From Hyphomicrobiales bacterium (GTDB lineage Bacteria > Pseudomonadota > Alphaproteobacteria > Rhizobiales > Rhizobiaceae), in NCBI GenBank assembly GCA_900469615.1, contig UBYA01000005.1, positions 51,371-91,784 on the forward strand: a stretch of DNA of 40,414 nt, in the 5' to 3' direction. The position numbers and the translations under genes are program-made. Of the stretch, positions 33,480 to 40,414 are shown one piece after another. Under the pieces are notes generated by a model that saw only the letters and a program-made list of their open reading frames with translations, did no database searches and was not told the DNA's origin. Every line of letters begins with the position of its first letter. Positions within the stretch are counted from its first letter, which is position 1.

Positions 33480-34679
33480 TCAGGATTTCAGGATCGCCTG
33501 GAAACGCGGATCGAAGGCATGGCCGATCGGTTCCGCCGCCGCACCGCGCGCCACGGCCCAGGGATCGGTCATGCCGAGCTGCAGACGCGGCAACGATCGG
33601 CCGGGGCGATCCGCATTGGACGGCAACAGCGGCTGCATAGCGGCGATCAGACGCGTCGCCAGCGCCGCGGGCGCGCCGCAGAGAATCACCGTCTGCGGAT
33701 CGAAGACGGTTTCGATGAGCTGCACGCTCCAGCGCAGGTCGACCGCCGCCCTTTCGATCCAGGCAAGAATTTCGGGGTCGGCGGCGGCAGCGCGGTCGTT
33801 GATCAGCGCGTAAATATCGGGCGCCATCGGATCGACGCCGAGATGGTCGTAAAGCGAGGCCAGCGAGGCACGATGTTCCAGCTGAGTCAGCCGGCCGCCG
33901 GCCGTCAGCAGGGCCATGCCGATTTCGCCGGCATTGCCATGGGCGCCGCTGTAGAGTTCGCCGCCGAGGATGAGTCCCGCGCCAATGCCGTAACCGACAT
34001 AGAGACAGACCGCGTGGTCGAGGCCGTGCGCGGCTCCCACCATGCGCTCGGCGGTCGCACAGGCGGCGGCGTCGTTCTGCAGGGTGACGTTAAGGCCGGT
34101 GCCGGCAGAGAGCGTTTCCAGCAGCGGGAAGCGTTGCCAGGGGCCCATCATCCAGGGGTTATCGACATCGTCCTGCTCGATGCCGAAGGGGCCCGGCATC
34201 GCCGCGCCAAGGCCGACGAGGCGCTTTTCCGCCTGCGCCACGCGCTGCTTGAGTTCGGCGCGCACATCCTGCACCAACTGCAGCACGACCGGCGTGCCGG
34301 TCGCCGGTCCGCCGGCCGGCAGGTTCGCTTCCTTGCGGATCAGAACATTGCCGACGAGATCGACGGCGATGGCCCGGGTAATGTGGCGGTCGATCTGCAA
34401 GCCGATGGCGAAGGCGCCTTCCGGCACGAGACCATAGGGCGTGGAGGGCTGGCCCCGGCCGCGCCGCACCGTTTCCCTTGACGTGACCAGCCCGTCGTTT
34501 TCCAGCTCCTCCATGATGTTGGAGACCGTCTGCTTCGTCAGACGGGTGGCCCGCGCGAGATCCGCGCGCGAAAGCGCGCCGTTCAGCCGTAGGGCATCGA
34601 TGATCACCCGCCGGTTATGGGCGCTGGTGCCTTCGTGATTCGTTCCGCTCGTAGCCCTGATCGGGCGATTGTCGTCCAT
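33480..34679 (-). CDS. ROK-family transcriptional repressor (NagC/Mlc/XylR-like)
   Basis: The 399-residue protein has an N-terminal winged helix-turn-helix (NGALSRADLARATRLTKQTV, NIMEELENDGLVTSRE; about 33-69) and a ROK sugar-kinase-like domain (GLGAAMPGPFGI, LQNDAAACATAERM, YVGYGIGAGLILGGELYSG). It lacks the CxCGxxGC zinc motif usual in ROK proteins: where it should stand the sequence reads GGRLTQLEHRASLASLYDHL. It may therefore respond without structural zinc. It is divergent from a second sugar ABC operon and is the likely repressor of that operon, released by the sugar or its phosphate. Confidence 0.9.
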   Translation of the reverse strand: MDDNRPIRATSGTNHEGTSAHNRRVIIDALRLNGALSRADLARATRLTKQTVSNIMEELENDGLVTSRETVRRGRGQPSTPYGLVPEGAFAIGLQIDRHITRAIAVDLVGNVLIRKEANLPAGGPATGTPVVLQLVQDVRAELKQRVAQAEKRLVGLGAAMPGPFGIEQDDVDNPWMMGPWQRFPLLETLSAGTGLNVTLQNDAAACATAERMVGAAHGLDHAVCLYVGYGIGAGLILGGELYSGAHGNAGEIGMALLTAGGRLTQLEHRASLASLYDHLGVDPMAPDIYALINDRAAAADPEILAWIERAAVDLRWSVQLIETVFDPQTVILCGAPAALATRLIAAMQPLLPSNADRPGRSLPRLQLGMTDPWAVARGAAAEPIGHAFDPRFQAILKS

Positions 34680-34692
34680 CTGTATTTGCCTC

Positions 34693-34742
34693 TTGACACC
34701 AATAGAATATTGAAGAACAAATTAGTCAATACAATTGACTTA
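34693..34742. promoter_or_regulatory. Promoter/operator region between ROK gene and sugar operon
   Basis: A perfect inverted repeat, AGTCAAT-ACA-ATTGACT, lies at 34724-34740, and a smaller one, CAATA-GAA-TATTG, at 34700-34712. TTGACA occurs at 34693-34698 and, on the opposite strand, TTGACT at 34740-34735. AT-rich palindromes of this type are typical ROK repressor sites. Position between the regulator and its presumed target operon supports this. No confident -10 box could be assigned. Confidence 0.6.
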
Positions 34743-34910
34743 AAAGAAACCGCAGAGTTTCGAAAAGGGAACGCAGAGGGCTTAAAGGCTCCGAAGACGC
34801 TCCGATCCGCGTGCGGCAGCCGGCCAAGCCGATTGCCTGCCCGATAATCGATGGCGACGCTTGAGCCGGCATCGGAAAAATCGCGTGACTGTCAAAAACT
34901 GGAGGATGGA

Positions 34911-36149
34911 ATGTTGAAATCAATGAACAAGACATTGCTCGGCGCAGCGCTGATCGGCGTATCCTTCGCCTCGCATGCCTTCGCCGAAACGACGATCAAT
35001 GCCCTCTTCATGGCGCAGGCGGCCTATAGCGAAGCCGATGTGCGCGCCATGACGGACGCCTTCACCAAGGCCAATCCGGATATCAAGGTCAATCTCGAAT
35101 TCGTCCCCTACGAAGGCCTGCACGACAAGACCGTGCTCGCTCAAGGCTCCGGCGGCGGCTACGACGTCGTCCTGTTCGACGTGATCTGGCCGGCCGAATA
35201 CGCGACCAACAAGGTTCTGGTCGACGTGTCCTCGCGCATCCCGGACGACACGAGGAAGAACGTGCTGCCGGGCGCCTGGACGACGGTGCAGTATGACGGC
35301 AAGTACTACGGCATGCCCTGGATCCTGGATACCAAGTACCTGTTCTACAACAAGGAAATCCTGGAAAAGGCCGGCATCAAGACGCCGCCGAAGACCTGGG
35401 ACGAACTGAACGAACAGGCGAAGATCATCAAGGACAAGGGTTTGCTCGCAACCCCGATCGCCTGGAGCTGGTCGCAGGCCGAAGCCGCGATCTGCGACTA
35501 CGCCACGCTCGTCAGTGCCTACAAGGGCGATTTCATCAAGGATGGCAAGCCGGACTTCCAGAACGGCGGCGGCCTCGACGCCCTGAAATACATGGTCGAC
35601 AGCTACAAATCCGGCCTCACCAACCCGAACTCCAAGGAATTCCTCGAGGAAGATGTCCGCAAGGTCTTCGAAAACGGTGACGCCGCCTTCGCGCTGAACT
35701 GGACCTACATGTACAACATGGCGAACGATCCGAAGGACAGCAAGGTCGCCGGCAAGGTCGGCGTCGTGCCGGCACCGGGCGTTGCCGGCAAGAGCGAGGC
35801 TTCGGCCGTCAACGGTTCGATGGGCCTCGGCATCACCACGGCCAGCAAGCATCCGGACGAAGCCTGGAAATACATCTCCTTCATGACCTCGCAGGCGACG
35901 CAAAACCAGTATGCCAAGCTCAGCCTGCCGATCTGGGCATCGTCCTATGACGATCCGGCCGTCACCAAGGGGCAGGAAGAGCTGATCGCGGCTGCCAAGG
36001 TGGGGCTTGCCGCGATGTATCCGCGTCCGACGACGCCGAAGTATCAGGAACTGTCGACCGCACTTCAGCAGGCGATCCAGGAATCGCTGCTCGGCCAGTC
36101 TTCGCCGGAAGATGCACTGAAGTCCGCTGCCGACAACAGCGGTCTCTGA
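34911..36149 (+). CDS. Sugar ABC transporter substrate-binding protein (CUT1)
   Basis: The 412-residue protein begins at ATG 34911 after GGAGGATGG. Its signal peptide ends near SHAFA (residue 25). The mature part shows AFTKANPDIKVNLEFVPYEG, QGSGGGYDVVLFDVIWPAEY, YYGMPWILDTKYLFYNKEIL and KTWDELNEQAKII, standard for solute-binding family 1. The acidic and aromatic residues of the cleft fit a carbohydrate or carbohydrate conjugate ligand. It heads an operon with two permeases, a SIS enzyme, a PfkB kinase and an ATPase. Confidence 0.93.
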   Translation: MLKSMNKTLLGAALIGVSFASHAFAETTINALFMAQAAYSEADVRAMTDAFTKANPDIKVNLEFVPYEGLHDKTVLAQGSGGGYDVVLFDVIWPAEYATNKVLVDVSSRIPDDTRKNVLPGAWTTVQYDGKYYGMPWILDTKYLFYNKEILEKAGIKTPPKTWDELNEQAKIIKDKGLLATPIAWSWSQAEAAICDYATLVSAYKGDFIKDGKPDFQNGGGLDALKYMVDSYKSGLTNPNSKEFLEEDVRKVFENGDAAFALNWTYMYNMANDPKDSKVAGKVGVVPAPGVAGKSEASAVNGSMGLGITTASKHPDEAWKYISFMTSQATQNQYAKLSLPIWASSYDDPAVTKGQEELIAAAKVGLAAMYPRPTTPKYQELSTALQQAIQESLLGQSSPEDALKSAADNSGL

Positions 36150-36169
36150 TAGTCTTACCGGGTGGTACT

Positions 36170-36280
36170 GGAGCGGATGATTTCAGGTCTGTTCGTCCTA
36201 GAATCTGAATCCGCTCCGGCATCAGAGAAAGAGAGCATGATGTCGACCGAGAACCGATCATACTTTCGGCATCATGCTCT
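36170..36280 (+). repeat. Two-hairpin intergenic repeat inside the sugar operon
   Basis: GGAGCGGAT (36170-36178) pairs with ATCCGCTCC (36209-36217), and AGAGCATGATG (36232-36242) pairs with CATCATGCTCT (36270-36280). The second hairpin with its CGGCATCATGCTC end resembles an abundant rhizobial intergenic repeat. It fills the 180-base gap between the binding-protein and permease genes and probably affects mRNA stability. Confidence 0.75.
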
Positions 36281-36329
36281 GCTCGCCGCCCGCTCTAACC
36301 TCCATGAAGAATGAAAGAAGGGGCCTGTC

Positions 36330-37214
36330 ATGTCCGGCACCTCTATGACGACCCGCGCCTGGCTTTTGATGCTGCCGCTGCTTGTGGCGATGGTTGCTGT
36401 TATCGGCTGGCCTCTCGCCGATACCGTCGGCCTTTCCTTCACGGACGCAAAGCTTGTCGGAACCGGCGGCAATTTCGTCGGCATCGACAACTACGCGAAG
36501 ATGCTGGCGAACTCCAATTTCCAGCGCACCCTGATCACCACAACCTGGTTCGCGGTCGTCTCCGTCGCCGCCGAAATGGTGCTCGGCGTGCTGGCCGCGC
36601 TGCTGCTGAACCAGGACTTCAAGGGCCGCGGGGTGCTGCGAGCGCTGATGATCCTGCCCTGGGCGCTGCCGACGGTCGTCAACGCGACGCTCTGGCGGCT
36701 GATCTACAATCCGGAATACGGTGCCCTCAATGCGGCACTCACCCAGCTCGGTCTCATCGACGCCTATCGCTCCTGGCTCGGCGAGCCGGGCACGGCGCTG
36801 ACGGCGCTCATCGTCGCCGACTGCTGGAAGAATTTTCCCCTCGTGGCCCTGATCGCGCTCGCCGCCCTGCAGGCCGTGCCGCGTGACATCACCGCCGCAT
36901 CGCTGGTCGATGGCGCAGGCCCCTTCAAGCGCTTCCGCTTCGTCATCCTTCCCTATCTTGTCGGACCGCTGATGGTGGCGCTGGTGCTGCGCACCATCGA
37001 GGCCTTCAAGGTCTTCGACATCATCTGGGTGATGACGCGCGGCGGACCGGCAAACAGCACGCGCACGCTGTCGATCCTCGTCTATCAGGAAGCCTTCTCC
37101 TTCCAGCGGGCGGGGTCCGGCGCATCGCTCGCCCTCATCGTCACGCTGCTGGTCACTGTGCTTGCCGCCGCCTATGCCGCCCTTGTCCGCAAAACCGCAG
37201 GGAGTGCCGCCTGA
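36330..37214 (+). CDS. Sugar ABC transporter permease (MalF-type)
   Basis: The 294-residue permease has six predicted helices, starting with TTRAWLLMLPLLVAMVAVIG. Its EAA motif is ITAASLVDGAGPFKRFRFVI near residues 189-208, and it has the family-typical MTRGGPANSTRTLSILVYQE. ATG 36330 is used; ATG 36345 is possible. The stop and the next start share one base (TGATG at 37212-37216), so translation is coupled. Confidence 0.92.
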   Translation: MSGTSMTTRAWLLMLPLLVAMVAVIGWPLADTVGLSFTDAKLVGTGGNFVGIDNYAKMLANSNFQRTLITTTWFAVVSVAAEMVLGVLAALLLNQDFKGRGVLRALMILPWALPTVVNATLWRLIYNPEYGALNAALTQLGLIDAYRSWLGEPGTALTALIVADCWKNFPLVALIALAALQAVPRDITAASLVDGAGPFKRFRFVILPYLVGPLMVALVLRTIEAFKVFDIIWVMTRGGPANSTRTLSILVYQEAFSFQRAGSGASLALIVTLLVTVLAAAYAALVRKTAGSAA

Positions 37215-38059
37215 TGGAACGCAAGAGCCCGCTGTTTACCTGCTTCGTCTATGTCTGCGCCATCCTGCTTGCCGCCGTTATCCTGGCGCCGATCGCCTGG
37301 CTCTTCATCATGAGCATTTCGCCGGCTGCCGACCTTGCCGCCAAGCCGCTGCGCTGGTGGCCGCAGACACCAGATTTCTCGCGTTACAAGGTGCTGCTGT
37401 CGACGCTGGAAAACAGCGAGGGCGCCGCCTTCACCTCTTCGCTACGCAACAGCATCGAAGTCGCCGGCATGGCGACTATCGCCGCCATCGCACTCGCCAT
37501 CCCCGCCGGCTGGGCCGTGTCGCGCACGCCCTCGGTCGGCTGGTCTCTGTCCATGGTCATCGCCACCTACATGCTGCCGCCGGTGGCGCTGGCCGTGCCG
37601 CTCTATATGGGCCTTGCCCATCTCGGCCTGCTCAACAACGTTTTCGGCCTGGCGCTCGTCTACCTGACGATCCTGGCGCCGTTCACGACCTGGCTGATGA
37701 AATCCGGCTTCGATTCCATTCCGAAGGAGATCGAGGCGGCGGCGATGATCGACGGCGCCGGGCTGTTCCAGACGCTGAAGATCATCACGCTGCCGCTCGC
37801 CATGCCCGTGATGGCGACCTCGGCGCTCTTCGCCTTCCTGCTTGCCTGGGACGAATTCTTCTATGCGCTGCTCTTCACGTCAGACCAGCGCGCCAAGACC
37901 CTCACAGTCGCCATCGCGGATCTCGCCGGCGGCCGTGTCTCGGATTACGGACTGATCGCGACTGCCGGCGTGCTCGCCGCCCTGCCCCCGGTGCTGATCG
38001 GCCTTGTCATGCAACGCGCCCTGATCTCGGGCCTGACCAATGGCGGCGTCAAGGGATGA
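37214..38059 (+). CDS. Sugar ABC transporter permease (MalG-type)
   Basis: The 281-residue second permease of the operon has an EAA motif (IEAAAMIDGAGLFQTLKIIT near 174-193) and the LLAWDEFFYALLF segment expected in MalG-type subunits. It overlaps the SIS gene in an ATGA at 38056-38059. It should form the channel with the preceding permease. Confidence 0.92.
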   Translation: MERKSPLFTCFVYVCAILLAAVILAPIAWLFIMSISPAADLAAKPLRWWPQTPDFSRYKVLLSTLENSEGAAFTSSLRNSIEVAGMATIAAIALAIPAGWAVSRTPSVGWSLSMVIATYMLPPVALAVPLYMGLAHLGLLNNVFGLALVYLTILAPFTTWLMKSGFDSIPKEIEAAAMIDGAGLFQTLKIITLPLAMPVMATSALFAFLLAWDEFFYALLFTSDQRAKTLTVAIADLAGGRVSDYGLIATAGVLAALPPVLIGLVMQRALISGLTNGGVKG

Positions 38060-39078
38060 CCATGACCAAAGAGAAAATACGCCCCGAAGGTCTTGCCGCC
38101 ATCGACCGCGAGATGGCCCGCCAGCATGCAGATGCGCTCGCCTCGTTCGAGGCTGCCGCCGATATGGCCGCCAAGGCCGCCGCCTCGCTGAAGCGCACTC
38201 GCAGGCTGCTGCTGCTCGGCATGGGCGGCTCGCACGCCGTCAACCGCGCCGTCGAGCCGCTTTATCGCGCCGCCGGCATCGATGCGATCGCGCTGCCGCT
38301 CTCCGAACAGCTCGGCCAGCCGCTATCGCTGGAGGGCCGCACGATCTTCATGACCTCGCAATCCGGTGAAAGCGCCGAGGTCCTGCGCTGGTTCGACGAG
38401 ACGGGCGGCACGGCCGAGACCTTCGGCCTGACGCTGGAGGGCAGTTCTTTCCTTGCCAGAACCGCGCCTTCTCTCATCGGCGCTGGCGGCACCGAGCTTG
38501 CCTTTGCCGCAACCCGCAGCCTCACCGTGAGCTTCGCGCTGCATCTGGCAATCTTCGCCGCCCTCGGGCAGGATCCTGCGCCCGCGCTCGCCGTGCTTCG
38601 CACGCCTGAGGCGCTCGATATCAAGCCGGCGCTCTCGGCACTTGCCAATGTCGCCACGATCGTCACCTCGGGCCGCCGCCTGCAGGGCGTTGCCGAGGCG
38701 CTGGCGCTCGGCCTCACGGAACTTTCCCGCCGCCCCTGCTTCTCGCTCGAAGGCGGCCAGCTACGGCATGGGCCGATGGAAATGCTCGGGCCTTCGATCG
38801 GCGTCGTGCTCTTCCGCGGCAACGATGCGACGGCTGGCCTCGTGACGGCCATGGCCGTTTCCGCCGTCGAGACGGGCGCGCCGGTGATCGTCTTCGACGG
38901 TTCCGGAGAAGAGCCCGTGCCAGGTTGCATCACCCTGCGCTTCGGGCCGGAAGCCGGTCTTGCCGCCATCTTCCAGATGCTGCCCGTCGCCCAGTCGCTG
39001 ATGATCGCCTTTGCCGACGAGCGTGTGGAGGATGCCGGCACGCCGGTTCGCTCCACCAAGATCACCCGGAGCGAATGA
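38056..39078 (+). CDS. SIS-domain sugar isomerase/deglycase (GlmS/FrlB-like)
   Basis: The 340-residue protein has two SIS domains like the isomerase half of GlmS, without the glutaminase domain. Phosphosugar-binding SQSGES is at 101-106, the first-domain glycine loop LLLGMGGSHAVN at 52-63, and SLEGGQLRHGPME at 230-242 corresponds to the catalytic loop of GlmS and FrlB. Proteins of this type either deaminate amino-sugar phosphates or cleave fructosamine-6-phosphates to glucose-6-phosphate and an amine. Next to a PfkB kinase and a dedicated transporter, the FrlB-like role is favoured. It starts in the ATGA overlap at 38056; ATG 38062 is an alternative. Confidence 0.87.
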   Translation: MTMTKEKIRPEGLAAIDREMARQHADALASFEAAADMAAKAAASLKRTRRLLLLGMGGSHAVNRAVEPLYRAAGIDAIALPLSEQLGQPLSLEGRTIFMTSQSGESAEVLRWFDETGGTAETFGLTLEGSSFLARTAPSLIGAGGTELAFAATRSLTVSFALHLAIFAALGQDPAPALAVLRTPEALDIKPALSALANVATIVTSGRRLQGVAEALALGLTELSRRPCFSLEGGQLRHGPMEMLGPSIGVVLFRGNDATAGLVTAMAVSAVETGAPVIVFDGSGEEPVPGCITLRFGPEAGLAAIFQMLPVAQSLMIAFADERVEDAGTPVRSTKITRSE

Positions 39079-40008
39079 ATGAAGCCGCTTGCAGTCATCG
39101 GCAACGTCAATATCGACCTGATCCTCGGGCCGGCAGCGCCATGGCCGAAGGCCGGCACGGAGATCATCGTCGATCACGACGAGTTGCGCGTCGGCGGCCA
39201 GGCTGGCAATAGCGCGCTCGCCTGGGAAGGCCTCGGCGTCGACTACGCGATATCGGCCAATGTCGGCAACGACCAGTTCGGACGCTGGCTCAGCGAAGCG
39301 TTCGGCGCGCGCAGCAGCAGGTGGCCTGTCAGCCCCGAGGGCACGACGCTCTCGGTCGGCATCACCCATCCCGATGGCGAGCGCACCTTCTTCACGACGC
39401 GCGGCCACCTGCCGCGCTTCAGTCTCGACGATGTGCTGGCGGTGCTCGACGGCGAGCGGCTTGCCAGCGGCTATGCGCTGCTATGCGGCGCCTTCCTCAC
39501 CGAAGACCTCACGCGGGACTACGACGCCCTGTTCGACTGGGCCGACAAGCATGGGATCACTGTCGCACTCGACACCGGCTGGCCGCTCGATGGCTGGACC
39601 GAGGCGAATCGCGATGCCACGCGTCGCTGGCTCTCTCGCTGCGGCGTGGCGCTGATGAACGAAGTCGAGACGACGACGCTTGCCGGCAAATCCGATCCGG
39701 CCGAGGCTGCGCGTATACTCCATGCGCTGATGCCTGACGGCGCGATTTTCGTCGTCAAGCGCGGTGCGGACGGCGCAATCGCCATCGATGCAGATGGCAA
39801 CCTCGTTTCGGCCGATGCGCCGCCTGTCACCGTCGCCGACACGATCGGTGCCGGCGATGTCTTCAATGCCGGCTTCCTGGCCGCCCTTGCCCGCGGCGAG
39901 CTGCCGGCGGCCTGCCTTTCGGCAGGAACTACGATCGCGTCCCGCGCCATTTCCACTCTGCCGCGCAGCTATGGCCCGGCCCAAGCATCCGAGGAGGCCG
40001 TTCGATGA
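39079..40008 (+). CDS. PfkB-family carbohydrate kinase
   Basis: The 309-residue ribokinase-type kinase has the substrate-side GG (39-40) in LRVGGQAGNSALAWEGLG, NVGNDQFGRWL (61-71), and signature 2 DTIGAGDVFNAGF (254-266) with Asp260 as catalytic base and the anion hole just before it. It starts right after the SIS stop (TGAATG) and its own stop overlaps the ATPase start (ATGA at 40005-40008). In frl-type operons the equivalent FrlD phosphorylates fructosamines at O6 before deglycation. An aminosugar or fructose-type substrate is likely but unproven. Confidence 0.9.
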   Translation: MKPLAVIGNVNIDLILGPAAPWPKAGTEIIVDHDELRVGGQAGNSALAWEGLGVDYAISANVGNDQFGRWLSEAFGARSSRWPVSPEGTTLSVGITHPDGERTFFTTRGHLPRFSLDDVLAVLDGERLASGYALLCGAFLTEDLTRDYDALFDWADKHGITVALDTGWPLDGWTEANRDATRRWLSRCGVALMNEVETTTLAGKSDPAEAARILHALMPDGAIFVVKRGADGAIAIDADGNLVSADAPPVTVADTIGAGDVFNAGFLAALARGELPAACLSAGTTIASRAISTLPRSYGPAQASEEAVR

Positions 40009-40414
40009 GCGCGCTCGAAATCCAGAACATCCGCAAGAGCTACGGCGAAGTGGAGACGCTGAAAGGCATCGACATTTCGCTCGAAAGCGGCGAATTCCTG
40101 GTGCTGCTCGGCTCGTCGGGCTGCGGCAAGTCCACGCTGCTGAACATCATCGCCGGACTGGCTGAACCAACCAGCGGCGATATCCGCATCGGCGATCGCT
40201 CGGTGCTCGGCGTGCACCCGAAGGACCGCGACATCGCCATGGTGTTCCAGTCCTATGCGCTCTATCCGAACCTCTCGGTCCACCGCAATATCGGCTTCGG
40301 CCTGGAAATGCGCAAAGTGCCTGCTGCCGAGCGCGACAAGGCAGTGCGTGAGGCGGCGAAGCTGCTGCAGATCGAATCGCTGCTCGAGCGCAAGCCGAGC
40401 GCGCTTTCTGGCGG
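40005..40414 (+). CDS. Sugar ABC transporter ATPase, 3' end beyond window
   Basis: The frame opens at ATG 40005 and runs off the window end after 136 codons. Walker A GSSGCGKST is at 36-44, the Q-loop reads FQSYALYPN, and the last visible residues (KPSALSG) are the beginning of the LSGGQ signature. It is a UgpC/MsmK-type importer ATPase and completes the transporter of this operon. Its TOBE domain and stop codon lie outside. Confidence 0.93.
   Translation, partial: MSALEIQNIRKSYGEVETLKGIDISLESGEFLVLLGSSGCGKSTLLNIIAGLAEPTSGDIRIGDRSVLGVHPKDRDIAMVFQSYALYPNLSVHRNIGFGLEMRKVPAAERDKAVREAAKLLQIESLLERKPSALSG

Overview
The window is about 40 kb of GC-rich chromosomal DNA from an alphaproteobacterium, most likely a Rhizobiaceae member (Rhizobium/Agrobacterium type). 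This rests on gene content and order: an Irr-type Fur regulator divergent from fabA-fabB-fabI, TIGR02300 near cmk-rpsA, many sugar ABC transporters of the CUT1 class, a DUF6665-like protein, and short palindromic intergenic repeats of the rhizobial mosaic type. No database search was possible. Names rest on motifs and recognised family resemblance.

Layout. 1-8921 is core-like: an RsmC-type methyltransferase, a DUF1287 protein, a GNAT acetyltransferase, fabI/fabB/fabA (minus strand) divergent from irr, a TRIC-type membrane protein, a small exported protein with a TTG start, a YdcF-like protein and a YoaK-like protein. 8922-10948 is a small accessory patch next to the 3' end of tRNA-Ala(GGC). 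It holds a decayed DUF6161-like gene fragment, a two-gene Panacea (DUF4065) antitoxin module with a partner I do not recognise, and three TGGGTACT repeats that look like integrase arm sites. 10949-17809 returns to core genes: tRNA-Ala, TIGR02300, a PaiB-like protein, cmk, rpsA with a leader hairpin and a clear terminator, a 553-residue Ala/Pro-rich protein and an RNase D-like exonuclease.

17895-21777 is a GABA unit: a MerR-XRE-cupin fusion regulator divergent from gabT-gabD, with a long inverted repeat between them. After a phosphatase and a CopD-like gene boxed by two inverted copies of one repeat of about 100 bp, 23974-32102 holds a sugar-uptake locus: a TIM-barrel isomerase and an AraC regulator divergent from a binding protein, two permeases, an ATPase, and a fused Gfo/Idh/MocA plus aldo-keto reductase.

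33480-40414 holds a second sugar locus: a ROK repressor divergent from a binding protein, two permeases, a SIS-domain enzyme, a PfkB kinase and an ATPase cut by the window end. Its gene set matches the logic of the fructosamine (frl) pathway: import, 6-phosphorylation, then deglycation by a SIS enzyme. The strongest candidates for something undescribed are the Panacea partner in the tRNA-linked patch, the fused dual oxidoreductase, and the frl-like operon with an unusual ROK regulator.
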